DNA of 64,000 bases from assembly GCF_003688995.1 (NCBI RefSeq), contig NZ_PENI01000015.1:141683-205682 (forward strand), in the 5' to 3' direction. Every line of letters begins with the position of its first letter. The stretch's first letter is position 1. Shown here piece after piece: positions 55,260 through 64,000 of this stretch. Source of the stretch: Streptomyces shenzhenensis. GTDB lineage: Bacteria > Actinomycetota > Actinomycetes > Streptomycetales > Streptomycetaceae. The notes under the pieces were generated by a model. It was not told the origin of the DNA, did no database searches, and saw nothing but the letters and a program-made list of their open reading frames with translations. The translations under genes were made by a program, and so were the position numbers.

Positions 55260-58200
55260 ATGACGCGAGCCGAGCAGCCAACGGCCCACAGCACGCCCCC
55301 CGACGACGCACTCGTGACGGACTCCCGCGAGCGCGCCGTCCGTGCCCTGCTGCGCCAGCCCGAGCTGAAGCGCCTGTGGAGCGCACAGCTGGTCAGTGGC
55401 GTGGGGGACATCCTCGCGCTCCTGGTGCTGGTCGTGCTCGCCCTCCAGACGGCCATCGCCCAGGGCTCGTTCGGCGGCGGCTACCGGGGCGTGGCGTTCG
55501 CGGTGGCGACCGTCTTCGCGGCGCGCATCCTCGCGACGCTGCTCTTCGGCGCCGTCCTCCTCGGCCCGCTGACCTCCCTCACGTCCCAGGAAGGCCCGCT
55601 CGACCGCCGCTGGACCATGGTCGGCGCCGACGGCCTGCGGGCCGCGCTGCTGATCGTCGCCCCGCTGTGGATCGACTGGACACCGGACAACGCGCTCGCT
55701 GTCCTCCTGGTGACCGTCTTCGTCACCGGGGTCGCCGAGCGCTTCTGGACCGTGTGCCGGGAGGGCGCGGCGCCCGCGCTGCTGCCCGCCCCGCCGCCGG
55801 AGGGCGCGACGGTGCGGCCGCTGCCGGACCACTTGGACGCCCTGCGCCGCCTGATGCTGCGTACGAGCTTCGCCGCGGTGCCCCTGGCCGCCGCCGCCCT
55901 GGTCGTCGGGGCGCTCCTGAACAACCTGCTCGGCACCGGCATCGGCTGGTTCGGCCAGCACCAGGCGGCGCTCGGCTCGTACGTGGCGGCCGGGCTGTTC
56001 GCCGCGTCCCTGTCGGTCGTGACCTTCCTGGAACTGCCCGGCACCCGCACCCCGCGCGCGCGGTCCCCGCTCGAAGGACTGCGCCGCCCCAGGACCGGGA
56101 CCGGCGTGGACAAGGGCCGCACCGGTGCGATCCCGCTGCTGGTGCCGGCCTGCGCGGCCGTCGCCGGAGCGATCTCCGCGGCCGTCGCCGTCTCGGTGCT
56201 GCACGCCACGGAACTGGGCGGCGGCCCGGTGCTCTACGGCCTGCTGGTGCTCGGTCTTACCGGCGGAGTCGTCGTCGGCATCCGTACCGCGCCCGCCGTT
56301 CTGCCGTCGCTCTCGCGCCGCCGGATGCTGTCGCTCGCCATCGCCTTCACCGGTGTGGCCCTGCTCGCCGCCGGGCTCGTCCCGGACGTCACCAGCGTGG
56401 TGCTGATCGTCACGCTGGCCGGTATCGGCGCCGGCGTGGCCGCCAACACCGGGCACGCGCTGCTCGACCAGGAGACCGAGGACTACCGCCGGCCGCGCAC
56501 CACCGAGCACCTGCACGCCGTCGTCCGGATCAGCGTGGCGCTCGGCGCGCTGATCGCGCCCCTGGTGGCCGCGCTCATCGGTCCGCACCGCCTGGAGAAC
56601 GGCCGGTTCGTGTTCGCGCACGGCGGCGCCGCGTTCACGCTGATGCTGGTCGGCGCCCTGCTGCTGCCGGTGGCCGCGCTGGTGTTGGCCAAGGTCGACG
56701 ACCGGGCCGGTGTGCCGCTGCGGCACGACCTGCGCGACGCGCTGCTCGGCGGCGACGACCCGGCGCAGGCGCCCGCCGTGAACGGCTTCTTCATCGCCCT
56801 GGAGGGCGGCGACGGCTCCGGGAAGTCCACCCAGGCCGAGGCGCTCGCGGAGTGGATCCGGGCCAAGGGACACGAGGTCGTCCTCACCCGCGAGCCCGGG
56901 GCCACGCCCGTGGGCAAGCGGCTGCGGTCCATACTGCTGGACGTGTCGTCGGCCGGGCTGTCCCACCGCGCGGAGGCGCTGCTGTACGCCGCCGACCGCG
57001 CGGAGCACGTCGACACGGTCGTCAGGCCCGCGCTGGAACGGGGCGCGGTCGTCATCTCCGACCGGTACATCGACTCCTCGGTGGCCTACCAGGGGGCGGG
57101 CCGCGACCTGTCCCCGACCGAGATCGCGCGGATCAACCGCTGGGCCACCAACGGCCTGGTCCCGCACCTGACCGTTCTGCTGGACGTCTCCCCGGAGATC
57201 GCCCGCGAGCGGTTCACGGAGGCCCCGGACCGGCTGGAGTCGGAGCCCGCCGAGTTCCACGCGCGCGTGCGGGCCGGTTTCCTGACGCTGGCCGCCGCCG
57301 ACCCGGGCCGCTACCTGGTCGTCGACGCGGGCCAGGAGCCCGAGGCCGTCACCACCGTCATCCGGCACCGCCTCGACATCGTGCTGCCGCTGTCCGAGGC
57401 CGAGATCAAGGCCCAGGAAGAGGCCCGCAAGGCCGCCGAGGAGGAGGCCCGCCGCAAGGCGGAGGAGGAGGCGGCCCGCAAGGCCGAGGAGGAGCGCCTG
57501 GAGCGCGAGCGCCAGGAGCAGCTGGCCCGGCTGCGAGCCGAGGAGGAGGAGCGCAAGCAGCGCGAGCTGGAGGAGGCGCAGCGGCGCGAGGCCGAACGGC
57601 AGGCGGAGGAGGCCCGGCAGCGGGCCGAGGAGGCCAGGCGCCGGGCGGAGGAGGAGCGGCAGCGGCTCCTCGCCGAGGAGAAGATCCGGGCCGAGGAGGA
57701 GGCCCGCCGCAAGGCCGAGGAGGAGCGGCGGCGCAAGCAGGCAGAGGAGGAGGCCAGGCGGCGCGCCGAGGAGGAGGCGCGGCGTCAGGAGAAGCAGCGC
57801 AGGGCCGAGGAGGCGCTGCTGCGGGCCGAGGAGGCCAGGCGTCAGGCCGCGGAGGCGGCGGCCGCGGCCGATGCGGTGGCCCAGCAGCCCGCGGCACCGC
57901 GGCCGGCGGCTCCCGGGGTGACTCCGGAGGCCACCACCGTGGAGACCCCGGTGGTGCAGCCGGGTGCGGACGAGACGGCGGTGCTGCGTCCGGTGCGCGA
58001 GGAGCGGGACGGCGGCGCCGGGCCCGCGCGGGAGAAGGAGTCCGCGTCCGAGGTGACGGCCAAGCTGCCGCAGCCGCCGGTCGCGCCGGGGGCCGCCGAC
58101 GAGACGGCGGTGCTGCCACCGGTGACTCCGGGCGCGGCGGACGAGACCGCCGTGCTGCCGCCCGTACCGGCCGATGACCCGGTGGGCCGGGTTCCGCGGG

Positions 58201-58427
58201 ACTTCTTCCGGGACGAGCGGTCGTCGGCGGCGAGCGGCGGCGAGGACCGTACGCGCGAGATGCCGCAGGTCGACGCCGACGGTGCGGCGCGGCGCCGGCC
58301 GCGGCCCGACTGGGCCGAGGAGACACCGCTGGACGACCTGCCGTCGCTGGCGGACGAACTGCTCGGCTCGTACGACGACGGGGAGTACGACGACCGGGAC
58401 CCGCGGGGCCGGGGGCGGCGCGGCTGA
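55260..58427 (+). CDS. tmk: MFS-like transporter fused to thymidylate kinase with long charged tail
   Basis: A 1055-residue fusion. Residues 1-490 have about 10-12 hydrophobic segments in MFS style. Residues about 505-715 are thymidylate kinase: P-loop IALEGGDGSGKSTQAEALAE, LTREPGATPVG, then SDRYIDSSVAYQGAG, a full active site for dTMP phosphorylation. Residues 720-870 are an uninterrupted Glu/Ala/Arg coiled coil, and the last 180 are acidic and repetitive (DETAVL units). Streptomyces homologues share this fusion. A TAGGCT box 6 bases before the ATG suggests a leaderless mRNA. Confidence 0.92.
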   Translation: MTRAEQPTAHSTPPDDALVTDSRERAVRALLRQPELKRLWSAQLVSGVGDILALLVLVVLALQTAIAQGSFGGGYRGVAFAVATVFAARILATLLFGAVLLGPLTSLTSQEGPLDRRWTMVGADGLRAALLIVAPLWIDWTPDNALAVLLVTVFVTGVAERFWTVCREGAAPALLPAPPPEGATVRPLPDHLDALRRLMLRTSFAAVPLAAAALVVGALLNNLLGTGIGWFGQHQAALGSYVAAGLFAASLSVVTFLELPGTRTPRARSPLEGLRRPRTGTGVDKGRTGAIPLLVPACAAVAGAISAAVAVSVLHATELGGGPVLYGLLVLGLTGGVVVGIRTAPAVLPSLSRRRMLSLAIAFTGVALLAAGLVPDVTSVVLIVTLAGIGAGVAANTGHALLDQETEDYRRPRTTEHLHAVVRISVALGALIAPLVAALIGPHRLENGRFVFAHGGAAFTLMLVGALLLPVAALVLAKVDDRAGVPLRHDLRDALLGGDDPAQAPAVNGFFIALEGGDGSGKSTQAEALAEWIRAKGHEVVLTREPGATPVGKRLRSILLDVSSAGLSHRAEALLYAADRAEHVDTVVRPALERGAVVISDRYIDSSVAYQGAGRDLSPTEIARINRWATNGLVPHLTVLLDVSPEIARERFTEAPDRLESEPAEFHARVRAGFLTLAAADPGRYLVVDAGQEPEAVTTVIRHRLDIVLPLSEAEIKAQEEARKAAEEEARRKAEEEAARKAEEERLERERQEQLARLRAEEEERKQRELEEAQRREAERQAEEARQRAEEARRRAEEERQRLLAEEKIRAEEEARRKAEEERRRKQAEEEARRRAEEEARRQEKQRRAEEALLRAEEARRQAAEAAAAADAVAQQPAAPRPAAPGVTPEATTVETPVVQPGADETAVLRPVREERDGGAGPAREKESASEVTAKLPQPPVAPGAADETAVLPPVTPGAADETAVLPPVPADDPVGRVPRDFFRDERSSAASGGEDRTREMPQVDADGAARRRPRPDWAEETPLDDLPSLADELLGSYDDGEYDDRDPRGRGRRG

Positions 58428-58581
58428 CCGCCTCGGGGCGCCGGCCGTGTGGGCGGGGCCCAGCCGCTACTGGCCGGGCCGCGGGATGCCGGGTACCGAC
58501 GGCGGTCGGCGACCCGTTGTCAGTGGGCACCCGCACAATGGATTCCGGAACGCGGAACGTGACGGAAGGGCGGAGTGACCC

Positions 58582-59787
58582 ATGACCGTGTGGGACGACC
58601 TCGTCGGGCAGGAGAAGGTGAGCGAGCTGCTCGATGCGGCAGCCCGGGACGCCGACGCTCTCGTCACCGCCGCCGCGGCGGACGCGCCGCCGCCGGAGGC
58701 GTCCAAGATGACGCACGCGTGGCTGTTCACCGGCCCGCCCGGAGCGGGCCGCAATCAGGCGGCGCGTGCCTTCGCCGCCGCCCTGCAGTGCGTGAGCCCC
58801 GACCGCGCCCTCGGCGGCACCCCCGGCTGTGGCTTCTGCGACGGCTGTCACACGGCGCTGGTGGGTACCCACGCCGATGTGTCCACGGTCGCCGCGGTCG
58901 GCGCCGAGATCCTCGTCAGGGACATGCGGGACACCGTCCGCAAGTCCTTCACGGCACCGGCGAACGGCCGCTGGCAGGTGATTCTCGTCGAGGACGCCGA
59001 GCGGCTGAACGAGAAGTCCGCCAACGCCGTCCTCAAGGCCGTGGAGGAGCCCGCCCCCCGCACGGTCTGGCTGCTGTGCGCACCCTCCATCGAGGATGTG
59101 CTGCCCACCATCCGCTCCCGCTGCCGGCACCTCACCCTGCGCACGCCCCCGGTGGACGCCGTCGCCGACATGCTCGTCCGCCGCGAGGGCATCGAGCCGG
59201 ATGTGGCCGCCGCGGTGGCCCGCGCCACCCAGGGCCATGTCGACCGGGCCCGCCGGCTGGCCACCGACCCGGCCGCCCGGGAGCGCCGCGCCTCGGTGCT
59301 GAAGCTGCCGCTCCGCCTCGACGAGGTCGGCCACTGCCTCAAGGCGGCCCAGCAACTGGTCGACGCGGCGGCCGAGGACGCCAAACAGCTCGCCGAGGAG
59401 ATGGACGGCAAGGAGACGGAGGAACTGAAGGCGGCGCTGGGCGCGGCCCAGGGCGGCCGGCTGCCGCGCGGCACGGCGGGTGTGATGAAGGACCTGGAGG
59501 ACATGCAGAAGCGGCGCAGAACCCGGACGCAGCGCGACAGCCTCGATGTCGCACTCGGCGACCTCACCGGCTTCTACCGTGATGTCCTCGCCCTCCAGTT
59601 CGGCTCCCGGGTGGCGATGGCCAACACGGACGCCGAGGAGGCGGTGGAGCGGGTGGCGCAGGCCAGTTCCCCGGAGTCGACGCTGCGCCGCATCGAGGCG
59701 GTCGCCGCGTGCCGGGAGGCCCTGGACCGCAATGTGGCGCCGCTGCTCGCGGTGGAGGCGATGACGATGGCGCTGAGAGCGGGCTGA
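58582..59787 (+). CDS. holB: DNA polymerase III delta-prime subunit
   Basis: A 401-residue clamp-loader subunit. The P-loop reads GPPGAGRNQAAR, with Lys/Thr of Walker A replaced, which fits the non-hydrolysing delta-prime role. A zinc module C-x(14)-C-x(2)-C-x(2)-C (CGFCDGC) and the LVEDAERLNEKSANAVLKAV (sensor) region follow, with PTIRSRCRHLTLRTP. The C-terminal helical domain is long. ATG at 58582, AAGGGCGGAG upstream. It lies next to tmk, as in most bacteria. Confidence 0.94.
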   Translation: MTVWDDLVGQEKVSELLDAAARDADALVTAAAADAPPPEASKMTHAWLFTGPPGAGRNQAARAFAAALQCVSPDRALGGTPGCGFCDGCHTALVGTHADVSTVAAVGAEILVRDMRDTVRKSFTAPANGRWQVILVEDAERLNEKSANAVLKAVEEPAPRTVWLLCAPSIEDVLPTIRSRCRHLTLRTPPVDAVADMLVRREGIEPDVAAAVARATQGHVDRARRLATDPAARERRASVLKLPLRLDEVGHCLKAAQQLVDAAAEDAKQLAEEMDGKETEELKAALGAAQGGRLPRGTAGVMKDLEDMQKRRRTRTQRDSLDVALGDLTGFYRDVLALQFGSRVAMANTDAEEAVERVAQASSPESTLRRIEAVAACREALDRNVAPLLAVEAMTMALRAG

Positions 59788-59921
59788 CCCCGGCCGCCGG
59801 TACGGGGCATGCCGCTCACCCGTCCGGGGCTCAGGTCATCGCGTAGTTGACGCCATCACCCGGAAGAGCCATGAGAGCCACGCATCGCGTTCAGGTCATC
59901 GCTCAGCGTTACGCTCGCTTG

Positions 59922-61511
59922 ATGCACATCAGGCGAACCTCCCGCCAGACCAAGGCCACGGCCCGTGCCCTGGCCACCGTCCTCACGGCAGCGGCGCTGC
60001 TCATCACCGCGTGTTCCGCCGGCGGCTCGATGACGGCGACCAGTGAAGCGGAGCAGGTGGCGCTGGCCCCGCTGCCGAGTTCGACACCGCCCGCGCTCGC
60101 GCCGTACTACGGGCAGAAGCTCGCCTGGCGCGACTGCGGCGTCGAGGGCTTCCAGTGCGCGACGCTGAAGGCGCCGCTCGACTACGCCAAGCCGGGCGAC
60201 GGCGACGTACGGCTCGCCGTCGCCCGCAAGAAGGCCACCGGCAAGGGCAGACCGCTCGGCTCGCTCCTCGTCAACCCGGGCGGCCCGGGCGGCTCGGCGG
60301 TCGGTTACGTCCAGCAGTTCGCCGGCTTCGGCTACCCGGCCGAAGTCCGCGCCCGCTACGACATGGTGGCGATGGACCCGCGGGGCGTCGCCGGCAGCGA
60401 GTCCGTCGAGTGCCTGGCCGGGCAGCAGATGGACGCGTACACGCAGACGGACATCACCCCTGACGACCGCGGGGAGACGGACGCGCTGGTCGAGCAGTAC
60501 AAGAAGTTCGCGGAGGGCTGCGGGGCCCGCTCGCCGGGGCTGCTGCGGCATCTGTCCACGGTGGAGGCCGCCCGGGACATGGACATCCTGCGGGCGGCGC
60601 TCGGGGACCGGAAGCTGAACTATGTGGGCGCGTCGTACGGGACCTTCCTCGGGGCGACGTACGCCGGGCTGTTCCCGGGGCGGGCGGGCCGGCTCGTCCT
60701 GGACGGCGCGTTGGACCCGTCGCTGTCCGCGCGGGAGTTGAACCTGGAGCAGACGAAGGGCTTCGAGACCGCGTTCCAGGCGTTCGCGAAGGATTGCGTC
60801 CGGCAGGCCGACTGCCCGCTCGGCGGCAAGGGCACGACCCCGGACCAGGTCGGCGACCACCTCGCGGCCTTCTTCCGCAAGCTGGACGCGCAGCCGATCC
60901 CGGCCGGCGACGCGGGCGGCCGCACGCTCGGCGAGGCCCTCGCCACCACCGGGGTGATCGCCGCGATGTACGACGAGGCGGCCTGGCCGCGGCTGCGCGA
61001 GGCGCTCACCTCGGCGATGAAGCGGAACGACGGCGCCGGCCTGCTGGCACTCTCGGACGCCTACTACGAGCGTGACGGCAACGGCCACTACGCGAATCTG
61101 ATGTTCGCCAACGCCGCCGTGAACTGCCTCGACCTCCCGCCCGCCTTCGACAGCCCCGAGCAGGTCGAGGAGGCACTCCCGGCCTTCGCGGAGGCGTCGC
61201 CCGTCTTCGGCAAGGGCCTTGCCTGGGCGTCCCTGAACTGCGCGTACTGGCCGGTGCGGGCCACGGGGAAACCGCACCGCATCGAGGCCGAGGGCGCGGA
61301 CCCCATCGTGGTGGTGGGCACCACCCGTGACCCGGCGACGCCGTACCCCTGGGCCGAGTCCCTCGCCCGCCAGCTCTCCTCGGCCCGCCTGCTCACCTAC
61401 GTCGGCGACGGTCATACGGCCTACGGCCGCGGCAGCGCCTGCATCGACTCCGCGATCAACGCCTTCCTGCTCGACGGAACCCCGCCGGACGACGGAAAGC
61501 GCTGCTCATAG
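59922..61511 (+). CDS. Secreted tripeptidyl aminopeptidase-like alpha/beta hydrolase (lipoprotein)
   Basis: A 529-residue lipoprotein precursor: Arg-rich start MHIRRTSRQTK, hydrophobic segment and lipobox ITAC with Cys31. The alpha/beta-hydrolase core has LLVNPGGPGGSA (oxyanion), nucleophile Ser in NYVGASYGTFLG, acid in VVGTTRDPATP and His in GDGHTAYGR. This is the TAP/SlpD-SlpE family of mycelium-associated peptidases. ATG at 59922 is preferred to the 25-codon longer frame because it places the signal peptide at the N-terminus. Confidence 0.9.
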   Translation: MHIRRTSRQTKATARALATVLTAAALLITACSAGGSMTATSEAEQVALAPLPSSTPPALAPYYGQKLAWRDCGVEGFQCATLKAPLDYAKPGDGDVRLAVARKKATGKGRPLGSLLVNPGGPGGSAVGYVQQFAGFGYPAEVRARYDMVAMDPRGVAGSESVECLAGQQMDAYTQTDITPDDRGETDALVEQYKKFAEGCGARSPGLLRHLSTVEAARDMDILRAALGDRKLNYVGASYGTFLGATYAGLFPGRAGRLVLDGALDPSLSARELNLEQTKGFETAFQAFAKDCVRQADCPLGGKGTTPDQVGDHLAAFFRKLDAQPIPAGDAGGRTLGEALATTGVIAAMYDEAAWPRLREALTSAMKRNDGAGLLALSDAYYERDGNGHYANLMFANAAVNCLDLPPAFDSPEQVEEALPAFAEASPVFGKGLAWASLNCAYWPVRATGKPHRIEAEGADPIVVVGTTRDPATPYPWAESLARQLSSARLLTYVGDGHTAYGRGSACIDSAINAFLLDGTPPDDGKRCS

Positions 61512-61618
61512 CCGCGCCGCGGGCCCCGGGGAGCCCCGCTCCGGGGCCTGTACGAAGCACCCTCGGAAACTGTGTAGACTTACCGGCGTTGCTGATCGCA
61601 CCATAGTGCGGACGGCGT

Positions 61619-61695
61619 GCCGCTTTAGCTCAGATGGCCAGAGCAACGCACTCGTAATGCGTAGGTCTCGGGTTCGAATCCCGAAAGCGGCTCCA
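61619..61695 (+). tRNA. tRNA-Thr (anticodon CGU), CCA encoded
   Basis: A complete cloverleaf: acceptor GCCGCTT/AAGCGGC, D-arm GCTC/GAGC, anticodon stem ACGCA/TGCGT with loop CTCGTAA, T-arm TCGGG-TTCGAAT-CCCGA, discriminator T and CCA. It reads ACG codons. Confidence 0.97.
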
Positions 61696-61700
61696 TTGGG

Positions 61701-61735
61701 ACCCCAGGTCGGAACATAGCTGACCTGGGGTTTTC
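61701..61735 (+). terminator. Terminator of tRNA-Thr
   Basis: 10-bp perfect arms ACCCCAGGTC / GACCTGGGGT, 11-base loop, then TTTTC. Confidence 0.9.
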
Positions 61736-62044
61736 TTATGCCGTGAGCCGCTGGTGCGGTCGGTCCGGGTCGCCGTGGTGCCTCTGGCGCGGGTGCTCGC
61801 CTTCGAGGAGGGCGAGGTTGCGTGGCCCCGCCTCGGCGCGCTCGCCGTAGTGGGCTGCGGCACTCGTGCGGGTGCGACCGTGAGCGGCCCGGATTCCGCC
61901 CCGGCCTCACTGGGTGAGGGCCTCGCTCGTTCGGCCCATCTGCTCGTCATATGAGAGAACCATGAAGATTCTTATAAGCGCGTCACGGTCAGCGAGCATG
62001 CTCGCTGACCGGCGCACGTCCATTGGTGGAGAAAGGAATTGGCA
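61736..62044. other. Upstream region of the surface-protein gene with a 26-bp palindrome
   Basis: 61736-61960 shows no gene. A TATAAG box is at 61974-61979. A perfect palindrome with arms CGGTCAGCGAGCA / TGCTCGCTGACCG occupies 61986-62011. The ribosome site AAAGGA is 9 bases before the GTG. Confidence 0.65.
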
Positions 62045-64000
62045 GTGGATCTGCGGCAGCGTCGGCGATGGTCCGGCGGAATGTCTTTGGCGTTGGCTTC
62101 GGCGTTATCGGCGTCGCTCGCGGTCACCGGGGTCGCCTCCTCGGTGCTCCCTGCGGCGGCCGACTCCGGCGACGGCAACGCGACCATCCGTGTCGTGCGC
62201 GAGGTGAACGCGAACGGCAAGTGGGACCAGGCGCTGGAGCCGGGTATGTCCGGTGTCTCGGTGGTGCTGACCGACGACAAGGGTCGGTCGATCACCGGTA
62301 CCACGCAGGCGGACGGCACGGTGAAGCTGACCCCGGGCAACAGCCTGGGCGGCGGCAAATACCGGGTGGAAGTGAAGAACCCTGACAAGGGTGTGCTCTT
62401 TCCCGGATTCGCTTCGCCCCGGAGCGATCTGATCGATCCGACGGTGCTGTCGTCCAACGTGGAGTTCGTGGACCTGTCGGGCGGCAAGAACGTGGAGATC
62501 ACGACCTCGTTCTGGAGCCCGGAAGACTACTGCCAGAAGAATGCCATGCTGGTGACGGCCTGCATGAACCCCACCATTCCGCCGGCTGATCCGGCGCCGG
62601 ACAGCAAGCGCACGCTGACGTCGTTCCCGTACAACGCGCGGGGCGAGTACGACCAGCTGACCGACCTGGCCACCACCGCCGACACCGGAACGGTGTGGGG
62701 CATCGGCTACAACAAGGTGACCAAGCAGATCTTCTCCGGCGCCTATGCCAAGCGGGGCACCAAGTACGGTCCCGGTGGTGCGGGTGCGATCTACCGGACC
62801 GACCCGGCCACCAAGCAGACCACGGTGTTCACCCGGGTGCCCAACGCCGGCTCCACCGGTCACAACCCGAACGCCAACATGGACGAGGCGTTCGGCCTGG
62901 TGGTGGGCAAGCAGTCGCTGGGCGATGTGGACGTCAGCCCCGACGGCAAGGACCTGTACGTCGTCAACCTGCACGACCGCAGGCTCTACCGCTACGACGC
63001 CACGCAGCCGACGGCCGCCACGTACAAGGCGTCGTACCCGATCAAGGACCCGGGCTGTGCCGCGCCGGGTGACTGGCGTCCGTCCGGTATCGGTATCCAG
63101 GACGGCAAGGTCTACGTCGGTGGTGTCTGCTCGGCGCAGTCGACCGGCAGCAAGGCCGATCTGCGGGCGGTCGTGCAGGTCTTCGACCCGGTCACGGGCC
63201 AGTTCACCGGCACGGTCATGGACCAGCCGTTGAACTACAAGCGCATGGATCCGAGTTACGAGCCGGCCGGCAGGTGCTTCGGCTCGACCTGGTACCCGTG
63301 GAGCAACGTCCGGCCCAACACCCAGGACGGCCACCAGTGCACCGAAGCCAACATGCAGAACCCCGAGCCGATCCTGTCGGACCTGCTCTTCGAGACCAAC
63401 GGTGACATGGTCGTCGGCTTCGGTGACCGGTTCTCCGACCGCACCGGCTGGCAGCTGCCCGGCAGCGACGACGCCCGCCCGACCACCACGTTCGAGGGCG
63501 GTGACATCAACCGGGCCTGCCGTGGCGGCAACCACATGTTCGTCCTGGACGGCAACGGCGGCTGCACCAACAACGGAACTCCGGAAATCAAGGAGTTCTA
63601 CCCTGGTGACACCATGGGCATGCACCAGGAGATCAGTGAGGGTGGTCTGGCCCTGTCCAAGGTGGAGACGACCATCCCCTTCACCGCGATGGACCCCATC
63701 CCCAAGACGGGCAGTGGTGTGCGGTGGGTCGACCGCACCACGGGCAACGCGAACCCGGCGACCGACGGTAACTACCTGAACGACACGTTCGGCAAGTCCC
63801 GCGGTATCGCGGACCTCGAAGTGATGTGTGACGAGGCGCCGTTGCAGATCGGTAACCGGGTCTGGAAGGACCTGGACGAGGACGGTATCCAGGACCCCGG
63901 TGAGGAGCCGGTGGTGGGTGCCACGGTGAACCTGTACGACGCCGATGGCAACAAGATCGGTACGGCGGTCACCAACGAGCGGGGCGAGTACTACTTCGAC
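62045..64000 (+). CDS. Large secreted SdrD-B-type surface protein (3' end outside window)
   Basis: The first 652 residues of a secreted protein. GTG at 62045 starts a signal peptide (VDLRQRRRW, then a hydrophobic core and cleavage near AAADSG). A SpaA-like beta domain (GVSVVLTDDKGRSITGTTQA) follows, then a ~400-residue propeller-like domain with VDVSPDGKDLYVVNLHDRRL and paired Cys. From residue ~600 an SdrD B-like domain (IGNRVWKDLDEDGIQDPGEE) begins, whose DxDxDGxxDxGE-type loop binds calcium in relatives. Codon 21 is TTA, so expression should need the bldA tRNA. A sortase signal may lie beyond the window. Confidence 0.88.
   Translation, partial: MDLRQRRRWSGGMSLALASALSASLAVTGVASSVLPAAADSGDGNATIRVVREVNANGKWDQALEPGMSGVSVVLTDDKGRSITGTTQADGTVKLTPGNSLGGGKYRVEVKNPDKGVLFPGFASPRSDLIDPTVLSSNVEFVDLSGGKNVEITTSFWSPEDYCQKNAMLVTACMNPTIPPADPAPDSKRTLTSFPYNARGEYDQLTDLATTADTGTVWGIGYNKVTKQIFSGAYAKRGTKYGPGGAGAIYRTDPATKQTTVFTRVPNAGSTGHNPNANMDEAFGLVVGKQSLGDVDVSPDGKDLYVVNLHDRRLYRYDATQPTAATYKASYPIKDPGCAAPGDWRPSGIGIQDGKVYVGGVCSAQSTGSKADLRAVVQVFDPVTGQFTGTVMDQPLNYKRMDPSYEPAGRCFGSTWYPWSNVRPNTQDGHQCTEANMQNPEPILSDLLFETNGDMVVGFGDRFSDRTGWQLPGSDDARPTTTFEGGDINRACRGGNHMFVLDGNGGCTNNGTPEIKEFYPGDTMGMHQEISEGGLALSKVETTIPFTAMDPIPKTGSGVRWVDRTTGNANPATDGNYLNDTFGKSRGIADLEVMCDEAPLQIGNRVWKDLDEDGIQDPGEEPVVGATVNLYDADGNKIGTAVTNERGEYYFD

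Noticed and set aside
1..64000. CRISPR arrays, insertion sequences, rRNA genes
   Set aside because: Looked for and not seen; the only regular arrays are the palindromes at 21.5 kb and the two-copy repeat at 45.3 kb.

Overview
The window is high-GC actinobacterial DNA that reads as a Streptomyces chromosome. It has GTG and TTG starts, overlapping GTGA/ATGA gene junctions, a bldG locus, a zinc-finger-less topoisomerase I with a Lys-rich tail, and a TTA codon in a late-type surface gene. From memory, the right-hand 35 kb follows the S. coelicolor gene order around SCO3540-SCO3563, in reverse.

Bases 1 to about 28,310 are most of a siphovirus-type prophage; its other end lies beyond the left edge. 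Nearly all its genes run leftward. From the right end inward come a large serine integrase, a membrane protein and a repressor (all rightward), then a leftward Cro-like gene with shared operators. The early module follows: ERF annealing protein, a replication-initiator-like gene carrying an internal array of six palindromes, HNH nuclease, SSB and many small zinc or coiled-coil proteins. The late module follows: DNA-binding proteins, a lipoprotein moron with its own promoter and terminator, TerS, TerL, portal, minor capsid, an Rmf/CrpP-like protein, scaffold, capsid, connectors, tail tube, frameshifted tail chaperones and tape measure. The right attachment junction falls about 30 bp inside the acetyl-CoA synthetase gene (acs), leaving an 11-codon stub behind the native start.

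Bases 28,341-36,970 hold the acs upstream region, a SulP transporter fused to a beta-carbonic anhydrase, a deacetylase-like lipoprotein, a MinD/CooC-like ATPase, a Fic-like protein whose start codon sits at the centre of a perfect palindrome, a HAD-IB phosphatase and a possible non-coding RNA. Bases 36,971-44,893 are the actinobacterial Tad/Flp-type secretion cluster (CpaE-like, TadA, TadB, TadC, pilin-like, TadE, TadG-like) converging on a DEAH-box helicase of the MrfA type, with an antisense overlap of the two coding tails.

Bases 44,975-64,000 carry bldG and its anti-sigma partner, a proton-pumping pyrophosphatase, a lipoprotein, a methyltransferase, topA, a transporter-thymidylate kinase fusion, the DNA polymerase III delta-prime subunit, a secreted tripeptidyl aminopeptidase-like hydrolase, tRNA-Thr(CGU), and the start of an SdrD-type surface protein preceded by a 26-bp perfect palindrome.
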